A stretch of 64,000 nucleotides of DNA, from positions 4,780,001-4,844,000 of the forward strand of contig NZ_CP109446.1 of assembly GCF_036227265.1 (NCBI RefSeq), written 5' to 3'. Positions 45,188 to 52,920 of this stretch are shown piece by piece (within the stretch, counting starts at the first letter, position 1; each line of letters starts with the position of its first letter). The translations under genes and the position numbers were made by a program. The notes beneath the pieces were generated by a model. The model was not told the DNA's origin. It searched no databases and saw only the letters and a list, made by a program, of their open reading frames with translations. This DNA is from Streptomyces sp. NBC_01476. Its GTDB lineage: Bacteria > Actinomycetota > Actinomycetes > Streptomycetales > Streptomycetaceae.

Positions 45188-45275
45188 GTCCGAGGAGCGG
45201 TACGAGGGGATGGACCTGCTGGTGACCCGCAAGGGCGCGATCAGCGCGGGCTCGGGGAGTTCGGGAATCCTGGGT
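45188..45275 (+). pseudogene. Third, short copy of rtcB
   Basis: About 88 bases encode LSEERYEGMDLLVTRKGAIS and AGSG, RtcB residues 295 to about 320, then diverge at GGGAATCCTGGG. Identity to the first two copies is about 90%, with one substitution (DG to EG). It has no start or stop of its own and ends just before the GNAT stop on the other strand. It closes the second cassette. Confidence 0.85.
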
Positions 45276-45292
45276 CGCGCGCTCGGCCCGAG

Positions 45293-45820
45293 TCAGGTCA
45301 GAGGGAGTTCAGCGAGCATCACCGCGAACAGGGGGGAATCGGGGAAGGGCTGGTCTTCTCCGACCTTGCGGTATCCCCACGACTCGTACATGGCCTGGAC
45401 TCTGGGATGGCCGGTGTCGACGGTGAGCACCGCCAGATCCTCGTCGCGGCTTGCGAGAAGGGCATGGTGGAGCTGTACGGAGGCACCGGTCTTGCGCCAC
45501 CTCGGACGGACCATCAGCTCGGAGAGGGCGAAGGTGCGGGATTTCTCGGGGGCAGGGTCGAGGTGCTCACGCCACCATTCCCGTCCTTCTGTCGCAGGGG
45601 CGCCGTAGGAGTAGCCGACCGGCTCGTCCCCTTCGTAGCCCATGACACAGGCGAAGCCGTCCTTACTGCCCCAGTGGTCCACGAACCAGGCGAAGCGCTG
45701 GTTGAACGGGTCGTCCATCGCGTCGGCGTAAGCGTCGGCGTGCACGTCGATCAGCGTCTGCCGGATCTGCGGCAGGTCCTCGTGTGTGTAGCGCCGCAGG
45801 TCCAAGGAGGCAGTGATCAT
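45293..45820 (-). CDS. GNAT-family N-acetyltransferase
   Basis: A 175-aa single GNAT domain. Motif A lies in LSELMVRPRWRKTGASVQLHHALLA (a variant of the acetyl-CoA loop R/QxxGxG/A), and the later YESWGYRKVGEDQPF is typical of small-molecule acetyltransferases. The substrate is unknown. The ATG overlaps the stop of the upstream regulator gene (ATGA), so it was the second gene of an operon now broken by an insertion sequence and may have lost its normal promoter. Confidence 0.82.
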   Translation of the reverse strand: MITASLDLRRYTHEDLPQIRQTLIDVHADAYADAMDDPFNQRFAWFVDHWGSKDGFACVMGYEGDEPVGYSYGAPATEGREWWREHLDPAPEKSRTFALSELMVRPRWRKTGASVQLHHALLASRDEDLAVLTVDTGHPRVQAMYESWGYRKVGEDQPFPDSPLFAVMLAELPLT

Positions 45821-46087
45821 GCCCTGATCCATTCGAGTCGGTAGCGGTCTCCCCACTCTCGCGCGAGGGTGACCGTCGGCGCCAGAGTAATCAAGTCCCG
45901 GTAGAAGTCCCCGAGTAGGGACCGGAGCCGTCCTGGAAGCGGATGGCCGGACATCAGGTCGAAGATCTGGGAGGCCGTGGCGCACGCCTGCTCGATGTCC
46001 CGCTGGTGGAGTTGGGCGAGCGCCAGGTCCACGAGGGTCATGGCACGGTTGCGGCGGAACTCCTCGGGGATCAGGGCCAGTGCCTTA
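45817..46087 (-). pseudogene. HTH/TPR regulator, 3' fragment beyond the IS
   Basis: This fragment encodes the C-terminal 89 residues of a regulator (KALALIPEEFRRNRAM, LALAQLHQRDIEQACATASQIFDLMSGHPLPG), a TPR-like tail usual in streptomycete XRE regulators with tetratricopeptides. It continues, in the same frame, the fragment that ends at 47725 on the other side of the insertion element. It includes one copy of the TTA target duplication at 46085–46087. Read from inside the IS it has only a long fortuitous frame. Confidence 0.93.
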
Positions 46088-46199
46088 GTCGCTGTTGTCG
46101 TTCCGAATTTGAGGGCGGCGTTTTCACTGGTCAGGCATGGGTTGGGTAGTTCGGTGGGAGGTGTGGCCTGTCGGGTTGTCGCTCGCTGGGGAGGCCGGG

Positions 46200-46703
46200 A
46201 TGCCGTCGGTTGTCGGACTGCTGGAACAGCACGAGGTTGCTGCTCGTCGTCGGGTCGACGGGCTGCGGGAGGAGGCTGATCGGATCCAGGCCGAGCTGGC
46301 CGAGGCCGAGCAGGAATGGCAGGAGTGGTCGGTCGCCCGCAGGCGAGTCGACGCGGTGCTGGCTTCCGGCGGCGATGACCAGGCGGAAGCCTCCCAAAGC
46401 TCGCGGGATGCGGTGCAATCGAGGTCACAGGTGCCTGTGTGGCGCGAAGGGCTTGCCTGTTCGGTCCTGTCGGTGGACTACCAGCGGATCGTGCAGGCAC
46501 TCGCCGACCGGTCCCGGCTTCATCAAGGGCCCTTGACTTGCCAGGAGATGGCCGCGGTGTTCGGGATGGACGTGGTGCCGGCGCGGGTGGAGGCCTTGCG
46601 GGCGAAGGCGAAACGCCTGGTCGCGCGGGGATGGCTGACCGAGCCCTCACCGGGCCAGTTCACGCTGGCGAAGGGTGTGGCCGGGCCAGTCGGCGGGTCA
46701 TGA
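46200..46703 (+). CDS. IS-borne accessory protein with coiled coil and winged helix
   Basis: A 167-aa protein inside the IS, opposite to the transposase and overlapping its 3' end by 44 bases. Residues about 5–50 form a charged coiled coil (LEQHEVAARRRVDGLREEADRIQAELAEAEQEWQEW); residues about 95–155 form a helix-turn-helix-like region (LTCQEMAAVFGMDVVPARVEALRAKAKRLVARGWL). The ATG has GGGGAGG 5 bases upstream. It is not a transposase. It may regulate transposition or be a passenger; I recognise similar genes in streptomycete IS elements but know of no function. Confidence 0.78.
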   Translation: MPSVVGLLEQHEVAARRRVDGLREEADRIQAELAEAEQEWQEWSVARRRVDAVLASGGDDQAEASQSSRDAVQSRSQVPVWREGLACSVLSVDYQRIVQALADRSRLHQGPLTCQEMAAVFGMDVVPARVEALRAKAKRLVARGWLTEPSPGQFTLAKGVAGPVGGS

Positions 46704-47577
46704 GCAGGGTCATCGACCAGTAGACGATCGCCTCCGCGCTGGTGGTGCGGCGTTCGTAGTCGCGTGCCAGCCGGCGGGTGCGCATCAGCCAGGCGTTGGT
46801 GCGCTCAACGATCCACCGCTTGGGCAGGACCACGAAACCCTTCTGGTCGTCGCTGCGTTTGACGACCTGCAGGACCAGCGCGAGGACGGCCAGGCAGTGC
46901 TCGACGAGGCTGCCGGTGTATCCGCCGTCTGCCCAGACCAGGACCAGACGGTGATGCGCCTCGGCCACCCGCTGGAGCAGGACCTTCGCGGCGGTGCGGT
47001 CTCCGACGTCCGCAGCGGTGACCATCACGCCCAGCAGCAGCCCGAGACTGTCGACCACCAGGTGCCTTTTGCGGCCGTTGATCAGCTTCCCGCCGTCGAA
47101 GCCGCGGCTGTCCGAGCCCACCACGGCGTCGGCCTTGACCGACTGGGAGTCGATCACGGCGGCCGTCGGCTCGATGTCCCGCCCGGCACGGGTGCGGACC
47201 CGGTCGCGCAGCCGGTCGTGGAACTCCCCGATCAGGCCGCGGTCGCGCCAGCGGCGGAAGAACGCGTAGACCCGGTCCCACGGCGGGAAATCGGCCGGCA
47301 TCGCGCGCCACTTGATTCCGTTGTCGACCAGATACCGGACCGCGTCCAGTATGGCCCGGTGGCAATACGCCTCCGGCTGCCCGCCGCGGCCCCGCATCCA
47401 GCCCGGCACCGGCAGCAACGGCCGGACCACCTTCCACTCCTCGTCCGTCATGTCCGACGGATAACGCGGCTGCCGGGCCCCGTTGTCGGCGGCGTTTCCG
47501 AACCGGTGTGCCAGGCAGTCACACCCCGGAGTGACCGAACTGGACGGCCCAGCCATCGACACGGAACACTCCAACAC
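46660..47577 (-). CDS. IS5-family transposase
   Basis: A 305-aa DDE transposase. After an N-terminal DNA-binding region (DMTDEEWKVVRPLLPVPGW, KWRAMPADFPPWDRVYAFFRRW) the catalytic Asp lies in AAVIDSQSVK, the second Asp in LVWADGGYTG and the Glu in WIVERTNAWLMRTRRLARDYE. The start is GTG with AGGAGG 5 bases upstream; a shorter start at MTDEEW is possible. It is a single uninterrupted frame, unlike the two-frame IS427 group. The gene is intact, so the element may still be active. Confidence 0.93.
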   Translation of the reverse strand: MLECSVSMAGPSSSVTPGCDCLAHRFGNAADNGARQPRYPSDMTDEEWKVVRPLLPVPGWMRGRGGQPEAYCHRAILDAVRYLVDNGIKWRAMPADFPPWDRVYAFFRRWRDRGLIGEFHDRLRDRVRTRAGRDIEPTAAVIDSQSVKADAVVGSDSRGFDGGKLINGRKRHLVVDSLGLLLGVMVTAADVGDRTAAKVLLQRVAEAHHRLVLVWADGGYTGSLVEHCLAVLALVLQVVKRSDDQKGFVVLPKRWIVERTNAWLMRTRRLARDYERRTTSAEAIVYWSMTLLMTRRLARPHPSPA

Positions 47578-47724
47578 CGGGGCCTCCTGACGTTGTTCGT
47601 TGATTCGACACCATCGAACTGTTCAGAAGGCCCCACCCTTATGCACCGACCATGCCGTCACCACCCAAACGGGAACCCCGGTTCGAAGCCCACTCCCCAA
47701 GGCCGGAACGACAACAGCAACTTA

Positions 47725-48719
47725 TGCCCGGCCGCCTCAGCCCTGGCGGGATTGCCCACCCGGTCCTGGACGATTGCCGTCAGCGCGTGCAACTCGGCCG
47801 GCCCGTAGAACGTCGCCCAACTCGGCCGCGGCACCGCCGAATCTGCCTTCCCCAGAGCCACTTCGGCGTGGCCGAGAGACCGCAACGCTGCCTGGCGGTC
47901 CATCAGCATGGAGTGCCCGATGGCAGTGCGGACGTGGGCAAGGGAAGCGAAGAAGGGGTCGCGACGGGCAATGGTGTTGCTCTGCGCCGCGAGGGCCGCG
48001 TCCACGGCTTGGGCGAAGTTTCCGCGTTCTCGGGCCAGCATGGCCACCGAGATCCAGACGCGCAGTTCTGCCGTGGGGTCGTTGGCCATGCCTGCGAGAT
48101 AGAGCGCACGTTCCAGGTGCTGCTGGGCCTGGTTCGGGTGGCGGGCGTCGATCGCCGACCAGGCCGCGGTGGCTGTGTAGTCGGCGGCCACGCTGAACAG
48201 CCGCTGCCGGATGCGTTGAGAGGCCGCCGACTTCTGGAAAGCCAGGGCCTGCGCCGCTCCCGCCAACGCGGTCTGTTCGAGAGTCTCGTGACCGCCCCGG
48301 TCCTGGTCGAGCAGGGCCAGACCATCCAGTCCGTTGCGGAGCCGGATCACTTCTGAGGTTCCTACAGCGGTCGGCCTGCCGCCGGGCATCGGAGCCACGA
48401 TGGCGGCTGTCGTGCCGGTGGTGGCGGTGAGGAATTCGCGGCGCCTCACAGGCTGCTCCGGTTCGTCGGCGGAACTATGTGTGCCCGCCCGGGCAAAGCC
48501 CAACTTCTCGGCGGTACACCCGAATACTGCCCGCAGCGCCTCGCGCTGACGGGGGTGAGGCCAGCGGGTTTTTCCGGTCAGCCAGTGCCGAACTGTCCGG
48601 TCGCTGACTGTCCCGTCGTGGCCGTGCTCGCGTAGGTAGCCGTTCACCGCCTCGGCCAGCTCGGCCTGAGTGAAGCCCGCCTCGCGTAAGGCGCTGATGA
48701 GGACTCGGTTCTCCTCCAC
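47725..48719 (-). pseudogene. HTH/TPR regulator, 5' fragment before the IS
   Basis: This fragment encodes the first 330 or so residues of a regulator. An N-terminal helix-turn-helix (EENRVLISALREAGFTQAELAEAVNGYLREHGHDGTVSDRTVRHWLTGKTRWPHPRQ) leads to a linker and tetratricopeptide-like repeats (AAWSAIDARHPNQAQQHLERALYLAGM, LARERGNFAQAVDAALAAQ). It stops where the IS inserts, after EAAGHK; reading on into the IS adds about 20 foreign residues. A GTG start at 48719 is assumed, with in-frame codons further upstream. It is divergent from the small-protein/NUDIX/hemC2 operon and may once have controlled it or GNAT. Confidence 0.9.
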
Positions 48720-48962
48720 TGACCAAACGTAGCCACAGGGTCCGCATCGCCAGAGGCGAACGACCGGAATTTCCGGCTGGGCCGACCGCATGCGGGAGGA
48801 ACTTTTCCTCCTGCGCAGGTACCAGCTGTCGTTCACTCAACTACGGACGCGGTAACGGAGACCTCGTCGTCTCCGAGTTGGACAGGCTGACCGAGCGCTG
48901 GGGAATCGACCGGTTGCCGTTCGGCAAGGGGGTCCGGGGTGTCCTGAAGGGAGAACCGACGA

Positions 48963-49154
48963 ATGACGCGCAACGGAGCGGCCTGGGTGGGCGACGAAGT
49001 AAGGGACGAGAACGCCGAGCGGGAGGGCATCGTGACAGATGTCCGGGGCGGCCGGTATCGGCTCCGCGCCCTCACAAGGCCCGGGGAGTGGGCGGCCGAT
49101 TCGTCGGAACGGCTCACCGTCACCGTGCCGCTGGAACGCGGAGTCGGCCGATGA
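48963..49154 (+). CDS. Small protein upstream of the NUDIX gene
   Basis: A 63-aa soluble protein, MTRNGAAWVGDEVRDENAER onwards, ending VPLERGVGR. It looks like a small beta-barrel (WVGDEVRDENAEREGIVTDVRGGRYRLRA) similar in feel to KOW- or SH3-like domains, but I cannot name a family. The ATG has GGGAGA upstream, and its stop overlaps the NUDIX start by ATGA. The coupling with NUDIX and hemC2 argues that it is real. Upstream bases 48840–48962 contain an open frame in another phase, with no supported gene. Confidence 0.72.
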   Translation: MTRNGAAWVGDEVRDENAEREGIVTDVRGGRYRLRALTRPGEWAADSSERLTVTVPLERGVGR

Positions 49155-49630
49155 GTCCTGAGGGGCCGGCCTCCGGTCATCCGATCACAGCTTCGGTCCT
49201 CTTCACGGACGAGAACGACCGAATTCTCGTCGTCCATCCGGCTCGGCGCCCTGAAGGTCAATGGGCCCTTCCTGGCGGCCTTGTGGAGGCCGGGGAGTCC
49301 CCGGTGGAGGCCGCGCGGCGCGAGATCCAGGAGGAGTTGGGTCTCGCGACGGACATACGGACCACCGACTTGATGGCAGTCGAGTGGCTGGAGGCCGTGA
49401 CCCCCGGCCGCCGGGCCCGGCTCGCGCTCGTCTTCGCGGGTCCCCGGTTGTCCACAGCGGACGCTGAGGGGATTGTGCTGCAACGTCGCGAGATCACTCG
49501 CTGGGCCTGGGTCCGTCCGGATACGGCTCTGGAGATCCTGCACCCGCGTGTAGCCCGGCGCGTCCGCGGGCCGCTCCAACTCCCCGGATCAACGCTCTAC
49601 CTTGAGACCAGGAACGAGAGGACCCCATGA
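49151..49630 (+). CDS. NUDIX hydrolase
   Basis: A 159-aa protein with a complete Nudix box, G-LVEAGE-SPVEAARREIQEELG (GX5EX7REUXEEXGU), within a single domain; FTDENDRILVVHPARRPEGQWALPGG precedes it. It hydrolyses a nucleoside diphosphate linked to some other group. The start is ATG overlapping the small gene upstream by 4 bases, and its stop overlaps hemC2 by 4 bases, so the three are cotranslated. The substrate is unknown; the partnership with a tetrapyrrole enzyme is unusual. Confidence 0.9.
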   Translation: MSPEGPASGHPITASVLFTDENDRILVVHPARRPEGQWALPGGLVEAGESPVEAARREIQEELGLATDIRTTDLMAVEWLEAVTPGRRARLALVFAGPRLSTADAEGIVLQRREITRWAWVRPDTALEILHPRVARRVRGPLQLPGSTLYLETRNERTP

Positions 49631-50598
49631 ACAACTTCCCGGCCGACCGCACTCTGCGGATCGGCACCCGCAGCTCCCCGATGGCCCTGGCCCAGGCCCA
49701 TATGGTCGCGGACCTCCTGCGCAAAGAGGAGGCGGAGATCCAGGTCGAACTGGTGCCGGTGACCACCGAAGCGGACCTGTGGCAGGGGGACTTGGCTCAG
49801 CTCGGCGGCAAGGGTCTGTACGTCAAACAGATCGACACCATGCTTCAGCGTGGAGAAGTGGATATGGCGGTCCACTGCGTCAAGGATGTGCCGGGCGACC
49901 AACCCATGCCCCAGGGCCTGGTCTTCGCCGCTTACCTGCCGCGCGACGACGTACGCGACGTGCTCCTGTTCCCGGAAGGCTCCGAGATGCAGAGGCTCGA
50001 CGACCTTCCGCCCGGTGCCGCCGTTGCCACCTCGGCTGTTCGCCGCAAAGCTCAGGTCAATCGTGTGCGACCGGACCTCAATGTCGTTCGGGTACGCGGA
50101 GCTGTCGGCACGCGCATCGAGAAACTCGACGGGAAGAAGAAGATCGACACCAGGCTGGACGCCATGATCCTGGCGACCTCCGGCCTGGAGCGGCTGGGGC
50201 TGTCCCACCGAGGTCGCCAGGTCTTCACCGTGCAGGAGATGCTCCCGGCTGTCGGTGCCGGAGTTCTCGGCTTGGAGTGCCGTCACGACGACGGCTCCGT
50301 GGCCGGTCTGCTGAGTCGTCTCAACCATGACAGGACGATGACCGAGGTCACCGCCGAGCGCGTGATGCTCCACGGCCTGAGGGGCCACTGCAACAGCCCC
50401 ATCGCCGGTCACTGCGTCACCGAGCCGGACGGTCAACTCTCCCTGCGGGGGATGGTCTTCTCCCGGGACGGCGCCAAATTCGTCCACGCCCACATCTGGG
50501 GCGAGAGCAGCAACGACCCCGGCACTCTCGGCGCTCGCGTCTCCGCGGAACTGCTGCGCCAGGGGGCGCGGGGGATCATTGCCGGCAATCCGTACTGA
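49627..50598 (+). CDS. Second porphobilinogen deaminase (HemC paralogue)
   Basis: A 323-aa HemC homologue, clearly different from hemC at 19584. It keeps the key residues: Arg in IGTRSSPMALAQA, Lys86–Asp87 in HCVKDVP, Arg139–Arg140 in TSAVRRKAQ, Arg in RGAVGTR, and a cofactor Cys255 in RGHCNSPIAG. Other invariants have changed: HS to HC before KD, RGN to RGA, GQG to GAG and EGGC to LRGHC. It could assemble a bilane as HemC does, or use a related substrate. It is cotranscribed with NUDIX (ATGA overlap). Whether it is haem-related or part of a special pathway is open. Confidence 0.87.
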   Translation: MNNFPADRTLRIGTRSSPMALAQAHMVADLLRKEEAEIQVELVPVTTEADLWQGDLAQLGGKGLYVKQIDTMLQRGEVDMAVHCVKDVPGDQPMPQGLVFAAYLPRDDVRDVLLFPEGSEMQRLDDLPPGAAVATSAVRRKAQVNRVRPDLNVVRVRGAVGTRIEKLDGKKKIDTRLDAMILATSGLERLGLSHRGRQVFTVQEMLPAVGAGVLGLECRHDDGSVAGLLSRLNHDRTMTEVTAERVMLHGLRGHCNSPIAGHCVTEPDGQLSLRGMVFSRDGAKFVHAHIWGESSNDPGTLGARVSAELLRQGARGIIAGNPY

Positions 50599-50763
50599 CG
50601 CCCAGGCCCGGAGCCCCAACTTGGCTTGGGAGGCTCTTCTGCGACGCGGGCCTGGCCGTGCGGGAGTTCAGAGGTTCTCTTGAGCTGGGAGTGCGGGTTG
50701 CGCGGGTACGTACCCGCGTACGCCGGGCCGTTGGGGCGGGCGGGGGAGCAACGGGGGAGCGGG

Positions 50764-51177
50764 ATGGGGCTGTTGCATGCGGTGCCCGCGCTGATCGCGG
50801 TCATGGCGGTGGGGACGGCGTACCGGGTGGTACGGCGGGCGATGGAGTTGCGCGCTGCGTGGCGCAGCGGGCTCACCGCGGAGGCGCGGTGCCTGCGGGC
50901 GTACCGCACGCACGGTGAGAACGGCAGTACGCGGCACCATGTGTACGGGTTCACCACCGCCGAGGGCCTTCAGGTCCGCTTCGAGGAGCGGAACGGTCCA
51001 GCAACCGTCGTGGAGGGCGACTACGTCACCGTGCACTACACCGCCGCCCGGCCGGGGAAGGCCACGGCGATCCCGCCACGGGGCGCCAGAACCGCGGCGA
51101 GCACCGTGGCCGCGCTAGCTTTCCTGGGCGCGGTGGTCGCCTTCTGCGCGGTGTTCGTCTCGTTGGTCCCGGCGTAG
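50764..51177 (+). CDS. DUF3592 membrane protein
   Basis: A 137-aa protein. One hydrophobic helix lies at the N-terminus (about 4–22, AVPALIAVMAVGTAYRVV) and one at the C-terminus (about 110–132). Between them is a beta-rich domain with RYRTHGENGSTRHHVYGFTTAEGLQVRFEERN and VEGDYVTVHYTAARPGKATAI, as in DUF3592 proteins. The ATG of MGLLHA is chosen because GGGGAGCGGG lies just before it. It lies 165 bases past hemC2 with no obvious functional link. Confidence 0.75.
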   Translation: MGLLHAVPALIAVMAVGTAYRVVRRAMELRAAWRSGLTAEARCLRAYRTHGENGSTRHHVYGFTTAEGLQVRFEERNGPATVVEGDYVTVHYTAARPGKATAIPPRGARTAASTVAALAFLGAVVAFCAVFVSLVPA

Positions 51178-51235
51178 TAGCTGTGACCGGGCCGGTCCGT
51201 GCCGGGTCGACCGTTCGCGTGGCCGGTGCCCCGTC

Positions 51236-51285
51236 AGGGGCGCGGGGAACTGCGCGCTCGGCCACGGCGGGGCCGCGGGGTGGCA
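51236..51285. repeat. Dispersed streptomycete repeat, single copy
   Basis: AGGGGCGCGGGGAACTGCGCG followed by CTCGGCCACGGCGGGGCC and a GGCAACTGCC tail matches the left arm of the element at 24100. It lies in the 450-base gap between the DUF3592 gene and the alginate lyase, with no other structure except Pro/Gly-rich filler. Confidence 0.75.
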
Positions 51286-51586
51286 ACTGCCTTGTGCGGG
51301 TGGGTGGATGGAGCGGGGCTCGGTGCGGCGCCGGCCCGCGGACGGCCCTGCGTTCCGACCGGTTCAGGTGGCGGCGTTGTTCGGGGGGGCGGGGACCCCC
51401 GGTTTGGCGGCCCCACCCGGCCGCCACACGCGGCCGTCCACCTGTTCGCCCGGCCGCCGAACGCGCCCGCCCCGCCCCGGCGGACCCCCCGCTCACCGCC
51501 CAGGCCCCCCGCTCACGCGAACCCACCGAACGACAGGGCCCGTTGACGCCGTGGCACCGGCATGTTATTCAACAGTGGCGCACCCT

Positions 51587-51598
51587 TGGACTAGACCA
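51587..51598. promoter_or_regulatory. DasR-like operator (dre) before the alginate lyase
   Basis: TGGACTAGACCA differs by one base from the TGGTCTAGACCA palindrome used by the N-acetylglucosamine regulator DasR, and similar boxes precede many streptomycete chitinase and glycanase genes. It lies 30 bases upstream of the PL7 start, in a position to overlap the promoter. Confidence 0.6.
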
Positions 51599-51627
51599 TT
51601 CCCCCACTACGTGTCTAAGGACCCCAC

Positions 51628-52815
51628 ATGAAACGTCGCACCAAGCTCCTCGCGGTGGCCACTGCCGCAGGCGTCGCCGGAACGCTCAGCGTGCTCGGCA
51701 ACAGCAGTGCCTCCGCGGCAACCGCGGGCCCCATCGTCGGGCTCGGCGGCAAGTGCGTCGACGTGGCCAGTGCGTCCACGGCCAACGGCACACACGTGCA
51801 GACGTACGACTGCAACGGCAGCAGCGCGCAGAACTGGACGGTCGGCAACTCCGACAACTCGATCCGGGCGCTGGGCAAGTGCATGGACGTGACCGGCGCG
51901 TCGACCGCCAGCGGCGCCAAGGTCCAGCTCTACGACTGCAACGGCACCGGTGCGCAGCAGTGGACCGTGAGCAACGGCGAACTGGTCAACACCGCGTCGG
52001 GCAAGTGCCTGGACGTCACCGACAAGTCCACGGCCAACGGCAACCAGCTCCAGATCTGGACCTGCACCGGGGCGTCCAACCAGCTGTGGACGCTGCCCGG
52101 CGGCAGCACACCTCCGTCCGGCGGGCTCAACACGTCGGTCGCGCCCGGCGGCAACTTCAACCTGTCGGTCTGGGAGCTGCAGGAGCCGGTGGGGTCGCCG
52201 GGCTCGCCGACCACGATCTCGTCGTCGCGGCTGCAGGGGGCGGGCGGCTTCCAGGACCAGTACTTCTACACCGACGGGTCCGACGGCGCGATGACGTTCT
52301 GGGCGCCGGAGAAGGGCGTCACCACGCCGAACTCCAACTACGCCCGGTCCGAGCTGCGGGAGATGAACACCAACGGCAGCGCCGCCGACTGGTCGCTGGC
52401 CGGTACGCACCGGCTCAACGCGTCGCTCCGCGTGGTGTCCGTGACGTCGAACGTCTGCGTCGGGCAGATCCACCTCGGCTCGGGCGGCACGTCCACCAAG
52501 CCGCTGATCGAGCTGTACTACCACTCCAACGGCGACATCGTGGCGGGCGTCGAGAACTCGCCCTCGGGCGGCCAGACGACGCACCCGGTGGGCCACGTCG
52601 CGGTCGGCACGAAGTGGAGCTACACGATCGGTGTCTCCGGCGGCAACACGATCGACCTGACGGTCAACGGCACCACCACGCACTACGCGATCCCGTCCTC
52701 CTTCAACCCCTACAAGCAGTACTTCAAGGCCGGTTCCTACAACCAGTCCTCCTCCGACAGCACCACCAACGGCGCCCGCGTCGCCTTCTACACCCTCACC
52801 GTCTCCCACAGCTGA
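51628..52815 (+). CDS. Secreted PL7 alginate lyase with a ricin-type module
   Basis: A 395-aa secreted enzyme. A signal peptide (about 1–30, ending SASA) is followed by a beta-trefoil ricin-type (CBM13) module (about 34–156) with three GKC(V/M/L)DV repeats and QNW/QQW/QLW ends. A short linker leads to a PL7 lyase domain (about 166–395) with all three hallmark motifs: RSELREM (240–246), QIH (280–282) and YFKAGSYNQ (365–373). It cleaves alginate or a related polyuronate by beta-elimination. The ATG start follows GGACC, and a DasR-like site lies 30 bases upstream. Confidence 0.93.
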   Translation: MKRRTKLLAVATAAGVAGTLSVLGNSSASAATAGPIVGLGGKCVDVASASTANGTHVQTYDCNGSSAQNWTVGNSDNSIRALGKCMDVTGASTASGAKVQLYDCNGTGAQQWTVSNGELVNTASGKCLDVTDKSTANGNQLQIWTCTGASNQLWTLPGGSTPPSGGLNTSVAPGGNFNLSVWELQEPVGSPGSPTTISSSRLQGAGGFQDQYFYTDGSDGAMTFWAPEKGVTTPNSNYARSELREMNTNGSAADWSLAGTHRLNASLRVVSVTSNVCVGQIHLGSGGTSTKPLIELYYHSNGDIVAGVENSPSGGQTTHPVGHVAVGTKWSYTIGVSGGNTIDLTVNGTTTHYAIPSSFNPYKQYFKAGSYNQSSSDSTTNGARVAFYTLTVSHS

Positions 52816-52873
52816 CCCCCCACCCGGCGGGTGTCCGCACCCCGGATCCCCCCACCCGCGGCCACCCGCCACC

Positions 52874-52920
52874 CGGCCCACCCGCCCCGAGCCGTTTCGG
52901 CCTACGGGACGGGTGGGCCG
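52874..52920. terminator. Terminator between PL7 and DUF3152 genes
   Basis: Perfect 11-bp arms CGGCCCACCCG / CGGGTGGGCCG with a 25-base loop between the convergent genes. The right arm extends into the last codons of the DUF3152 gene. Confidence 0.7.

Larger units (their letters stand above)
46088..47721. mobile_element. IS5-family insertion sequence, 1634 bp
   Basis: The ends are 18-bp inverted repeats, GTCGCTGTTGTCGTTCCG on the left and GTTGCTGTTGTCGTTCCG on the right (reverse strand), differing at one base. TTA flanks both ends (46085–46087 and 47722–47724) as a 3-bp target duplication. Inside are a transposase on the minus strand and a second gene on the plus strand. Removing the element and one TTA gives GGG CAT AAG GCA CTG GCC in the host regulator, an unbroken reading frame. 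IS5-family groups with TNA targets fit. The element looks intact. Confidence 0.95.

Noticed and set aside
42328-45292. A prophage or integrative conjugative element
   Set aside because: No integrase, tRNA attachment site or conjugation genes are visible. The DUF2637 (SpdB-like) gene at 37.1–38.7 kb lies outside and is common on chromosomes.
48840-48962. A gene starting upstream of the NUDIX gene in the same frame
   Set aside because: The open frame continues to the NUDIX protein, but the 63-aa gene in another phase has the better ribosome-binding site and ATGA overlap. The upstream residues show no conserved domain.
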